A DNA stretch of 22,289 nt, taken from positions 1 to 22,289 of the forward strand of contig CAKULN010000044.1 in NCBI GenBank assembly GCA_934667175.1, given 5' to 3'. The DNA is from an uncultured Bacteroidales bacterium. GTDB taxonomy: Bacteria > Bacteroidota > Bacteroidia > Bacteroidales > UBA932. The first letter of the stretch is position 1; each line of letters opens with the position of its first letter. Below the pieces are notes generated by a model that did not search any database, was not told the origin of the DNA, and was given only the letters and a program-made list of their open reading frames with translations. Below are positions 7,010 to 14,094 of this stretch, piece after piece. The translations under genes were made by a program, and so were the position numbers.

Positions 7010-9112
7010 ATGGATTTAGGACTGTTCAGAGTTGCCGCCGCGGTGCCAAGGGTGAAAGTGGCGGATGTAGAATATAACGCCGAGTCAATCTGCAACCTTA
7101 CCGGCAAGGCCGAGGAAGAAGGGGCATCGCTCGTCGTGTTTCCGGAACTTTCGATAACAGGCTACACCTGCCTTGACCTCTTCGGCCAGAATCTCCTGCT
7201 GACCAAGTCTGAGGAGGCGGTAGGCAGGATCATGGACTTCACAAGAGGCAAACACATCACGGTGGTGGTCGGAGCACCCGTACGTTTCAGGGGGCGTCTC
7301 TACAACTGCGCCATCGTACTGCGCAACGGAGGCATCAAAGGCATCGTGCCGAAGATCTACCTCCCGACCTACGCGGAGTTCGACGAAGGCCGTTGGTTCG
7401 CCTCGGGATCGGACTTCCTCGGATCTGACAATTCGGCCACCGGACGTTTCGTGGACGATGGCAAGAACTATTACCGTGACGGTTTCGACTCGATCATCAA
7501 GTACTGCGGCCACCGGTGCAACATCTCCCCTAACCTGCTGTTCACAGTCGGGAACGCCACATTCGGAATCGAGATCTGCGAGGATTTCTGGACTCCGATC
7601 CCGCCGTCATCATTCCTTGCCCCTTCCGGAGCGCAGGTGATCGTGAACATCTCGGCCTCCAACGAGGTGATGACCAAGCACCAACAACGTAAGGAACTGA
7701 TCTCCAACCAGTCCGGACGTACGGTTTCCGGTTACATCTACTGTTCCGCCGGCTACGGAGAGTCCTCGATGGACACTGTCTACGGAGGCTCGTCAATCAT
7801 CTGCGAAAACGGGCGGGTACTTTCAGAGAATGAAAGGTTCCAGCTTCACGACACGATGATATTCGCTGATCTTGACATCGAGAAGCTCAATGTTCTGAGG
7901 CAGAAGAAGAATTCTTTCAGGGGAATGACGCCCGACGGGACCTCGGCATGTGAATATTCGGGATTATATTCATGCTACGACCTTGGTCCGGCCGCGCCGA
8001 CAGATTTTGACAGGAAGTTCTACCGCTATGTGGAGCCGCATCCGTTCCTTCCTGAGGGGGATCCCGCCGAAATCGCCGAACGCTCAAAGGAGATCCTGCA
8101 GATTCAGACTACCGGACTCATCGCCCGTCTGGAGCACACAGGCTGCAAGAAGGCTGTTCTGGGAATATCCGGCGGCCTCGACAGCACGCTGGCTCTTCTG
8201 GTGACGGTCATGGCCTTCGACAAGCTTGGACTCCCGAGAGAGAATGTCATCGGCATCACCATGCCAGGTCTTGGCACGACACATCGCACCAAATCCAACG
8301 CCGTGGATCTGATGGAGGTTCTCGGTGTGACCACTCGTGAGATTTCGGTAGTGGCCGCCGTGGAACAGCATTTCAAGGACATCGGCCACGACCCGAAAGT
8401 GATGGATTCCACCTACGAGAACGCCCAGGCGCGTGAGAGGACCCAGATTCTCATGGACATCGCCAATCAGGAGAACGGCATTGTGATCGGCACCGGAGAC
8501 CTGTCCGAACTGGCCCTCGGCTGGTGCACCTACAACGGTGACCACATGTCGATGTACGCCGTCAACGCCTCGGTGCCGAAGACCTTGATCAAGTACCTGG
8601 TGCGATGGGCAGCGAGGAATGTGTTCACGGACGCGGCCACGGATGGTGGCAGAAGCGCCGGCGATATCCTGCTTGACATCGCCGACACTCCTATCAGTCC
8701 GGAACTTACGCCTGCCGACTCAAAGGGACAGATCAAGCAGAAGACAGAAGACCTTATCGGTCCGTACGAGCTGCACGATTTCTTCATCTACAACTTCATG
8801 AGGTACGGCTATTCCCCGGTGAAAATCTTCCATCTGGCCTGCCGCGCCTTCGGCGAGGCCGAGAACGGAACCGACATAAGCTCCGGGAAGAACGTCGTGA
8901 AGCACCCGGACGTGACCTTCGACAAGGCCACGATCCTCAAGTGGCTGAAAAAGTTCTACTGGCGTTTCTTCAGCCAGCAGTTCAAGCGCTCCTGCATGCC
9001 CGACGGCCCGAAGATCAGCCTCGTGAGCTTCTCCCCCCGCAGCGACTGGCGCATGCCTTCCGACGCCCAGGTGCACCTCTGGATCTCGGAATTGGACAAG
9101 ATCACCCTCTGA
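7010..9112 (+). CDS. nadE: Glutamine-dependent NAD+ synthetase
   Basis: A 700-residue two-domain enzyme that makes NAD+ from deamido-NAD+, ATP and glutamine, the last step of both NAD biosynthesis routes; cytoplasmic. Residues 1-290 are a nitrilase-type glutaminase with the catalytic triad Glu46 (VFPELSITGYT), Lys115 (IVPKIYLPTY) and Cys190 (GIEICEDFW), and ammonia passes from there to the synthetase. Residues 360-680 are the ATP-pyrophosphatase domain with the P-loop SGGLDST (387-393) and the downstream GTGDLSELALGW motif. The size matches long bacterial NadE. The ATG at 7010 is only 28 nt from the end of the tandem repeat array, and no standard -7 box lies in those 28 nt, so its promoter may lie within or before the array. 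Confidence 0.95.
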   Translation: MDLGLFRVAAAVPRVKVADVEYNAESICNLTGKAEEEGASLVVFPELSITGYTCLDLFGQNLLLTKSEEAVGRIMDFTRGKHITVVVGAPVRFRGRLYNCAIVLRNGGIKGIVPKIYLPTYAEFDEGRWFASGSDFLGSDNSATGRFVDDGKNYYRDGFDSIIKYCGHRCNISPNLLFTVGNATFGIEICEDFWTPIPPSSFLAPSGAQVIVNISASNEVMTKHQQRKELISNQSGRTVSGYIYCSAGYGESSMDTVYGGSSIICENGRVLSENERFQLHDTMIFADLDIEKLNVLRQKKNSFRGMTPDGTSACEYSGLYSCYDLGPAAPTDFDRKFYRYVEPHPFLPEGDPAEIAERSKEILQIQTTGLIARLEHTGCKKAVLGISGGLDSTLALLVTVMAFDKLGLPRENVIGITMPGLGTTHRTKSNAVDLMEVLGVTTREISVVAAVEQHFKDIGHDPKVMDSTYENAQARERTQILMDIANQENGIVIGTGDLSELALGWCTYNGDHMSMYAVNASVPKTLIKYLVRWAARNVFTDAATDGGRSAGDILLDIADTPISPELTPADSKGQIKQKTEDLIGPYELHDFFIYNFMRYGYSPVKIFHLACRAFGEAENGTDISSGKNVVKHPDVTFDKATILKWLKKFYWRFFSQQFKRSCMPDGPKISLVSFSPRSDWRMPSDAQVHLWISELDKITL

Positions 9113-9118
9113 CCCCAC

Positions 9119-9134
9119 GCCGCCCCTCGGCGGC
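9119..9134 (+). repeat. GC-rich hairpin just after nadE
   Basis: GCCGCC/GGCGGC with a 4-nt CCTC loop lies 7 nt after the nadE stop. There is no T-run behind it, so it may act as a 3'-end stabiliser or a weak terminator rather than a canonical one. Confidence 0.4.
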
Positions 9135-9648
9135 ATCCAAAAGCACAGAACTGCGCTCCCGACAGCACTCAGAGGCACATCGATGTGGCTAACCCTATTC
9201 CACAAACAGAATGTTAGCCACATCCATCCTTCTCTCATACCTCTACAAGCCATCATTCCGTGCTTGTGGTTTGCAGGCATTACATCCTGTCACAATAGAA
9301 CAGGCTTATCGGCTTATCAACCTCCTGTCCCTCAACATCACCATGAACACGTCTCCCGACTCCAACTCGCAGCCCACAGCTGGTGTCGGATTACAACCAA
9401 TGCACTTCTCTATCTCCTTTTTAATAATATTTTCAGGTCAGACAAAGTCATCATAAATCAAGGCATCCTCAAATGATTAATCTCCTCACGTCAATATGCC
9501 TCAAGACAAGCGGTTTTGGTTCGGGCCAAAGGTGGTCAAGATTATTTGGTTTTCAATTCATCAAGCATGCGGCAGAGTAGAGACCAAAGATTGAGTCTCG
9601 AATCATCAGCACCTCATGGTCTCCGTCTCATTAGCATGACCTCGAACG
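9135..9648. other. Noncoding stretch with no convincing gene
   Basis: About 0.5 kb with no recognisable coding content. Overlapping plus-strand frames of 80-97 codons exist between 9183 and 9476, but their composition (many His, Ser, Leu, Pro; no domain) looks like chance. The one clear structure is a 12-bp inverted repeat at 9182-9224. Composition shifts from GC-rich behind nadE to AT-rich towards 9.5 kb, marking the start of an accessory segment. Confidence 0.5.
9182..9224. repeat. 12-bp perfect inverted repeat
   Basis: GATGTGGCTAAC (9182-9193) and GTTAGCCACATC (9213-9224) are perfect inverted arms around a 19-nt spacer. No T-run follows on either strand, so a simple terminator is unlikely. 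It could be a protein-binding site or the end of a degraded mobile element. Confidence 0.6.
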
Positions 9649-9740
9649 CCTCCGCACCAGTATTTTTAGGCGGCGCTTTAGTGAACAGGTCACTCATTAG
9701 CGGCCTGCGCTTTCTTCACAAACTGAAGGCGAGAAATCAT
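9649..9740 (-). pseudogene. Decayed C-terminal fragment of a DUF234-type ATPase
   Basis: The minus strand translates in pieces to FVKKAQ and then, after a one-base frame shift, DLFTKAPPKNTGAEAF. These match FVKKSQ and VLFTKVPPKNAGAAIVF at the end of the DUF234-type fragment at 16377-16745. At the DNA level 9650-9740 aligns with 16411-16500 over about 90 bases with one single-base indel and scattered substitutions. Stops and the frameshift make it non-functional. It shows that two copies of this gene end once existed in the region, both on the minus strand. Confidence 0.75.
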
Positions 9741-9777
9741 CCCTCAATTAACATTGTGAATGACATAAAGTTACAAA

Positions 9778-9794
9778 TATCTCTAACAGAGATA
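9778..9794. repeat. Short palindrome downstream of the RloB-like gene
   Basis: TATCTCT-AAC-AGAGATA, a 7-bp perfect inverted repeat, lies about 65 nt beyond the stop of the RloB-like gene in AT-rich DNA. It may contribute to transcript termination, but there is no clean T-run. Confidence 0.3.
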
Positions 9795-9859
9795 ATATTT
9801 CTAAAAAATATTACCAAGTGCCTAAAATGGTTCTTTAGAATATGTAGAGAAGACAACTA

Positions 9860-10555
9860 CTATCCCATCTTATTATACAACTTTGCCAGTTCCACAGACA
9901 CGAAGTTATTTATTTCCTTTCCAAGAAACATGAGTTCAGTAGAAAACAACCCAATCGCTTCCTTGTCGTCAAGGCCGAAATTGGCCTCCGCATTAGCAAT
10001 GGCATCTTTTAACCTCACAGGATCCGACTCATACTTGAATCCTCCATTTATCCTGCTATCAACAAACTGCTTAAAAGATGCGAATTCATCCACTTCTTTT
10101 ATAGCAGGTGCATTGCGATAGAAATGATAATAAAGCCAAATTTCAAAGCAGGGATTACTCTGAGCAACATTCCAAACACAATACGGTTTAATCTCGGTAA
10201 ACTGAGTGAAAATGCTGTCATTCATTTTCTTGCAAAAATCACGAAGAACCGCGACTTTGCCTTCAGCAGCACAGGTGTCAGTATCAATGACAAACCAAAT
10301 TCTGTCTCCTTGTGAGTAATCCAAAGAAAAGCAACCACCCTCCAAGTCAAACTCCTCCATAGCCCTACGTTCCAATTGCACTGGATCGGTTTTGCCCGCC
10401 TCAGATGGAATCGTGATAACATTAAGGTTTGAAGACAAGCCCTCGATAAACTCAAAGTATTTAGGCTCATCATGCGCGCCTTCGCAAATCACATACAATT
10501 TATGAGCATCCCGGCTCGGCTCTTTCTTGGCGTATTGTCTGACACGTGTAGTCAT
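9860..10555 (-). CDS. RloB-like protein (AbiLii-type, putative defence nuclease partner)
   Basis: A 231-residue RloB-family (PF13707-like) protein with a Toprim-like core. Visible features: the first strand and acidic residue in LYVICEGAHDEPKYFEFI (Glu25), the DTDTC motif after WFVI (Asp91, Asp93), and the family signature SNPCFEIWLYYHF (133-145). RloB proteins are found beside an AAA ATPase in restriction-modification loci and as AbiLii in AbiL abortive-infection pairs; the Toprim-like fold suggests nuclease activity by analogy with split OLD systems. I start it at the ATG at 10555, two bases after the ATPase stop (TAG-CT-ATG). A TTG at 10564 would overlap the ATPase by 7 nt. The pair is clearly one operon. 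Defence function is inferred from family and pairing. Confidence 0.82.
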   Translation of the reverse strand: MTTRVRQYAKKEPSRDAHKLYVICEGAHDEPKYFEFIEGLSSNLNVITIPSEAGKTDPVQLERRAMEEFDLEGGCFSLDYSQGDRIWFVIDTDTCAAEGKVAVLRDFCKKMNDSIFTQFTEIKPYCVWNVAQSNPCFEIWLYYHFYRNAPAIKEVDEFASFKQFVDSRINGGFKYESDPVRLKDAIANAEANFGLDDKEAIGLFSTELMFLGKEINNFVSVELAKLYNKMG

Positions 10556-10557
10556 AG

Positions 10558-11886
10558 CTACCAATGAAGATCCTTTAGGTTTGACAAGAAAGGGATCCCG
10601 CCATAGCGTCCAGCCAGATAGCCGTTTTCGATGTTGGCTGTATTATGAATATTAAAAACACTGAGTGGATATAGTTTGGTTGATTGCTCCGCATCTTTTT
10701 GAGCGAACCATATCTCGTCCGGACGAAAAATACTCTGATCCAGAAGACATGATTCGTGAGTTGTAAATATTAGCTGGCCTTTCGCTTGCTTGCTGTCGGA
10801 TATCTTTTGAATGATACTCTTAACCATAATAGGATGGACGCTACGCTCAATCTCATCAACAACGAAAACTCCGTGGCCATGCGTCACGACAAAGAAAAGA
10901 GGCATATACTCTATAAGACGCCGTGTCCCGTCTGACTCAATTGAGACCGGGACTTCCACGATGTTCCCACCTGTGTCTTCATGAACCGAGACAAGCGTTT
11001 TCTGCCATATCTGTCCATCTTCAAAAATCACATTTGAGACCCCAAGACCATTATTCCTTTCTACAACTTGAGGCTCTCCTGGGTGATTGCGAGCGTTACT
11101 AACCACAGAGATAAGGTCCTTGTTGCAGTTTATCAACTCATCTGTCACAACCACTTTTCTAACACGCAAAGCGGAAATACCCGTCTTGAGTTCCGGAATG
11201 GTCTCATTAACCAAACGCCTGAACGGCTCATACTTATCAAAAAGGTGTGGAACATGGCCAGAAATTGTGTCCGGAAGCACGACTCTAAAACGATCGGCGA
11301 ACCAAGAATACGCTTCCGCTACAAGTTCAGATTCAGCATGATAATATTGGCCTAAAAATGAGAAAAGGAGCATATCGGGACGCACAAGGCGATCAAGGGC
11401 ATTCAAAAACTCATCATTAACTCCATTTGTCAAAAAATCGCCGTTAAGTTTTATATTGTCACCATCACGCTGAATAATGGGAATGTCCTTAGTTTTCTTA
11501 CTAAGCAACAATTCCTCAAGAACAAGTTCCCGTTCCTTAAATTCAATGTGATAATAAAAAACCTTATCATTCTGGCAAAACTCAATGGCCATCCCAGATG
11601 CTTTTCCAAGGCAAGAAGAGTCAAAACGGAACGCCATACCTTCATTGAATCCATGAAAATCAAGAGAACCCGACAGCACAAATTTGCGGAGCAAATTCAT
11701 CGCAGACAACAGGTTACTTTTACCTGCCCCGTTTGCGCCATAAACAGCCGCCAGCCTCAGAGCAGTAGTATGTGAACAATCTATCTTGTGGTGAACAAGA
11801 CTATGGCTTTTACTGGACGGAAATGTATTAAATTCCGTCACATCCTTGAAAGAAAAGATGTTCTCTGCCACAAAACGAAGAAGCAT
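10558..11886 (-). CDS. RloA/AbiLi-like AAA ATPase of a putative anti-phage pair
   Basis: A 442-residue SMC/ABC-like AAA_15/AAA_21 ATPase of the OLD/RloA group. The N-terminal FVAENIFSFKD is the typical opening of these ATPases. Walker A is GANGAGKS (50-57). An SDGTRR element (318-323) stands where the ABC-type signature should be. Walker B is GVFVVDEIE (339-347; Asp344, Glu345), and the switch His is in FTTHES (His377). The central part is the variable coiled/helical insertion. It lacks the Toprim domain of OLD nucleases; that role may be filled by the RloB-like protein encoded 2 nt downstream. ATP hydrolysis is expected to gate the partner's activity upon phage infection, by analogy with AbiL and Septu-like systems. 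Its AT-rich composition differs from the GC-rich genes on either side. Confidence 0.85.
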   Translation of the reverse strand: MLLRFVAENIFSFKDVTEFNTFPSSKSHSLVHHKIDCSHTTALRLAAVYGANGAGKSNLLSAMNLLRKFVLSGSLDFHGFNEGMAFRFDSSCLGKASGMAIEFCQNDKVFYYHIEFKERELVLEELLLSKKTKDIPIIQRDGDNIKLNGDFLTNGVNDEFLNALDRLVRPDMLLFSFLGQYYHAESELVAEAYSWFADRFRVVLPDTISGHVPHLFDKYEPFRRLVNETIPELKTGISALRVRKVVVTDELINCNKDLISVVSNARNHPGEPQVVERNNGLGVSNVIFEDGQIWQKTLVSVHEDTGGNIVEVPVSIESDGTRRLIEYMPLFFVVTHGHGVFVVDEIERSVHPIMVKSIIQKISDSKQAKGQLIFTTHESCLLDQSIFRPDEIWFAQKDAEQSTKLYPLSVFNIHNTANIENGYLAGRYGGIPFLSNLKDLHW

Positions 11887-11912
11887 ATCTCAATTCCGTT
11901 AAAAGTTCACGG

Positions 11913-11920
11913 CAAATATA
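11913..11920 (-). promoter_or_regulatory. Bacteroidota -7 promoter box for the RloA/RloB-like pair
   Basis: The minus strand reads TATATTTG, a perfect TAnnTTTG match 26 nt upstream of the ATPase ATG at 11886, giving a short leader. It is the likely promoter of the two-gene unit. Confidence 0.6.
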
Positions 11921-12207
11921 ACGATTGAATCCAAAATAGTCAAGAATACACACTCAATAACGCATATTTTTAAACGCAAACATGACATTGCCAGTGACTA
12001 ACATTTTTAACACGATTTCGTAGCATACCTTCCAAATCAAATATTTTTCATTAATCAGCCCTAACATTCCTCGCAGAACTTGACAAAAGTATGTTATTTG
12101 AAAATAGTCACTCAAACCTATCTCATGGTTGTTGTTCTTCTATGTGTCTGTAATCATAATCACTACGATTGCAGTTCTAGCGTGCGTTGCATACGTAACG
12201 GTTATTA

Positions 12208-12230
12208 TAATATATTACACTAATATATTA
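12208..12230. repeat. Duplicated AT palindrome
   Basis: TAATATATTA occurs at 12208-12217 and again at 12221-12230, separated by CAC. The unit is itself a perfect palindrome, so the pair is both a direct and an inverted repeat. It may be an AT-rich binding site or simply low-complexity sequence. Confidence 0.55.
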
Positions 12231-12251
12231 ATACACTCGTATGATAATTTA

Positions 12252-12276
12252 GGTCGCTTCGACTAGCTCAGCGACC
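12252..12276 (-). repeat. Solitary copy of the palindromic repeat core
   Basis: GGTCGCTTCGACTAGCTCAG followed by CGACC is the reverse-orientation form of the 25-bp core of the 6712-6981 array, differing at two internal positions (CTAG where the array has CAGG) and keeping both 7-bp arms. It stands alone in AT-rich DNA, showing the element is dispersed as well as tandem. Confidence 0.85.
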
Positions 12277-12415
12277 TACGTTATACGATATAAGCTTACA
12301 TTAGACGATTGTATGGCTATCGTATTCAAACACAAAATTATAGGAGATCTCGTTTATCTGGATAAGGTAATGGGTATTCAACGGGCCCAAAATCTGACCA
12401 CTGACATATTCACCA

Positions 12416-12754
12416 TCATTCATGCTCCAACTGGAAGATCTTCTCCATGAGGTGCCACTTCTGGGTGGAGGCCATGGAGGGGTCGCAGCCTTGGAAGCGG
12501 GCGACGTAGGCCTCCCATTCGGCCTGGCGTGGGAGGGTCGAGAGACGGGCGTTGTCCTTGACGAAATCGAAGTCATCGGTGGTGTCCATGATCATGAGGA
12601 CCCGACGCTCAAAGCGGTAGATCTGCATGTCGAGGATGCCGACGGAGCGGATCCCTGCCTGGATCTCTGGCCAGACGTGGCGGTGCGCCTCTATGTAATT
12701 CTCGATCATCTGGTTGTCTCCGACCAGCTCGAGGGTTTGACAGTAGCGTTTCAT
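12416..12754 (-). CDS. L-rhamnose mutarotase family protein
   Basis: A 112-residue protein of the RhaM/DUF718 dimeric alpha-beta-barrel family, which interconverts alpha and beta anomers of L-rhamnose or related deoxysugars. Family motifs: MKRYCQTLEL first strand, YIEAHRHVWPE (20-30, with His24), GILDMQIYRFERRVLMIMDT (39-58) and the LPRQAEWEAYVARFQ helix (74-88). The start is the ATG at 12754; longer open sequence upstream overlaps the preceding gene's end and lacks similarity. It lies 35 nt behind the nucleotidylyltransferase-kinase fusion and is the last gene of the GDP-fucose operon, not beside rhamnose catabolic genes. A likely job is to supply the correct sugar anomer to the neighbouring anomeric kinase, possibly with L-fucose or another deoxysugar as substrate (inferred). 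Confidence 0.82.
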   Translation of the reverse strand: MKRYCQTLELVGDNQMIENYIEAHRHVWPEIQAGIRSVGILDMQIYRFERRVLMIMDTTDDFDFVKDNARLSTLPRQAEWEAYVARFQGCDPSMASTQKWHLMEKIFQLEHE

Positions 12755-12789
12755 TGCGATTCTCTTATTTATGTTCCATGAATATATTC

Positions 12790-14082
12790 CTACATCCCGC
12801 CACGCCTGACGGTAACCTCGATGGCACCCTCGGGAAAAGTGTGACGCGAGGTGCAGACGAGCACTAGGTAACCTCCTCCGCCGGCCCCCGGCATCTTCCA
12901 CGCGAGGACTCCCGGCATCCGGGAATATTTGTCAATGTAGGCCTGCACGGTCGGCAGAAAGTTCTCATCGGAAGGCCTGACGGAAGGCTGGCCGGAAAGT
13001 CCGGAGGCAATCTCCGTGACTTCTTTATGAATATGTGAGGGCGTGACACCGGAAACGTCCCCATCGCAGGACGTAGGGTTGACCATCCCTGGAAACATCG
13101 CGATCTGGGCGGCGAACGAGGCACGGTAGGCGGCGGCGAAGCGGTCAAGGTCCATGTCAAGAATGGCATGCCAGCAATCATCCGCAGCCTTGGCCAGCGC
13201 CTGGACTTTCGGGAGGGTGATGTCCTTCCCGTCCACCACCGAGCAGCCCGGGCGACGCGGGAACATCGGAATCAGACAGAGGTGTTCCTCAAGCCATGAG
13301 AGGATCCTCTCGTCAGAACACGTCTCGATCCTGACAGGCCAGAAACGCTGGTCGTAATAATGGCGCGCCAGGCCCGGCACACATATTCCTATGGCATCCT
13401 GCGCCCCCGAGATCACTCCGTCCGAGCGTTCCGGATCATTCTCGAAGCAGAAGACTAGCTTCGCCAGCATCTCCGGATCCATGTTCGGAAGCTGGTACGG
13501 CCAGATCTTGCGGATGGCGTTGCGGGTCGACGTAGAGAGGCCGCAACGTTCCCTCACCTCGAATGTCGGCTCAAGTGACACGGTTATCGCCCAACCGGGC
13601 GCAAGGCATGACACGTACGGCTGGTCGATCCACGTCCCGGCAAGGTCCAGCCTGGTCGGGATCGAGGACTCCGACTTCTTCAGGTCGGTGCTGGAACGGG
13701 CAGCCAGACCCTCGGACGGGCGGCGCTGGAGGACGACATATTCAATCCCCCTCGACTCGCAGAAGCGGCGCTTGTCCCCATTGGAGCCGTCCTCATTGAC
13801 CACGAATATGTCCGGCCTCAGTTCATCGACAGTCGGCACGAAGTCCATGACGCCATGGCCGCTGTTGATGAACGCGTCCTTCACATAGCGGATCGACTTC
13901 ACCATGAAAAGCCGCTCCCGCTCGCTATAGACGGTCTTATGGTGCTTGTAGTCAAGGATTGTCGCGTCGGACCCGATGCCGACATAGAGATCCCCGTAAG
14001 CCGAAGCCTCCCTGAAAAACTCAACATGGCCGCTATGCAGAAGGTCATAGCAGCCGGAAACGAATACTTTCTTTTTTGGCAT
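12790..14082 (-). CDS. Nucleotidylyltransferase-GHMP kinase fusion (sugar activation enzyme)
   Basis: A 430-residue two-domain protein; start taken at the ATG at 14082, since the longer frame begins with a TTG. Residues 3-135 form a cytidylyltransferase-type (TagD/RfaE C-terminal-like) domain: KVFVSGCYDLLHSGHVEFF with the HxGH motif His16-Ser-Gly-His19, the YSERERLFMVKSIRYV stretch (52-67) and EGLAARSST (124-132) in place of the usual ISTT-like loop. Residues 140-430 resemble a GHMP sugar kinase: PTRLDLAGTWIDQP (142-155), GLSTSTR (181-187) where the GLGSS phosphate loop should be, SGAQDAIGI (225-233) and KMPGAGGGGYLVLV (396-409, motif 3). Such a pair would phosphorylate a free sugar at C1 and attach a nucleotide, a salvage route like bacterial Fkp but of different architecture. 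It lies between fcl and the mutarotase gene. Substrate unknown. Confidence 0.75.
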   Translation of the reverse strand: MPKKKVFVSGCYDLLHSGHVEFFREASAYGDLYVGIGSDATILDYKHHKTVYSERERLFMVKSIRYVKDAFINSGHGVMDFVPTVDELRPDIFVVNEDGSNGDKRRFCESRGIEYVVLQRRPSEGLAARSSTDLKKSESSIPTRLDLAGTWIDQPYVSCLAPGWAITVSLEPTFEVRERCGLSTSTRNAIRKIWPYQLPNMDPEMLAKLVFCFENDPERSDGVISGAQDAIGICVPGLARHYYDQRFWPVRIETCSDERILSWLEEHLCLIPMFPRRPGCSVVDGKDITLPKVQALAKAADDCWHAILDMDLDRFAAAYRASFAAQIAMFPGMVNPTSCDGDVSGVTPSHIHKEVTEIASGLSGQPSVRPSDENFLPTVQAYIDKYSRMPGVLAWKMPGAGGGGYLVLVCTSRHTFPEGAIEVTVRRGGM

Positions 14083-14094
14083 AACTATATCAGG

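Larger units (their letters stand above)
11921..12300. other. AT-rich intergenic stretch with palindromes and a lone repeat copy
   Basis: Nearly 400 bases without a credible gene between the defence pair and the end of the polysaccharide operon. It contains an AT palindrome pair at 12208-12230 and a single copy of the palindromic repeat core at 12252-12276. No -7 box is needed here for the polysaccharide genes, which read towards this gap from the right. Confidence 0.55.

Noticed and set aside
6627..7019. Open frames of 80-170 codons on both strands through the repeat array
   Set aside because: The 42-bp period is 14 codons, so any frame without a stop in one unit stays open through the array. 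The products are pure 14-residue repeats without a domain or plausible start signal.
9183..9476. Possible genes of 81-97 codons on the plus strand after nadE
   Set aside because: Two overlapping frames compete, neither has a recognisable domain, promoter box or coding-like residue use, and one begins inside an inverted repeat.
9516..10121. A 201-codon plus-strand frame
   Set aside because: It runs antisense to the DUF234-type relic and to the end of the RloB-like gene, whose family motifs are clear on the minus strand.
10556..10564. TTG start for the RloB-like protein overlapping the ATPase
   Set aside because: An ATG at 10555 directly after the ATPase stop gives the normal family N-terminus, so the extra three residues are not needed.
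12301..12423. A 40-codon minus-strand frame overlapping the mutarotase stop (ATGAATGA)
   Set aside because: The overlap would suit translational coupling, but the product has no recognisable features and the sequence soon becomes AT-rich intergenic DNA; too short to support.
13391..13888. Long plus-strand frames across the GC-rich gmd/fcl/fusion block
   Set aside because: They are antisense shadows of well-supported minus-strand genes, common in GC-rich coding DNA.
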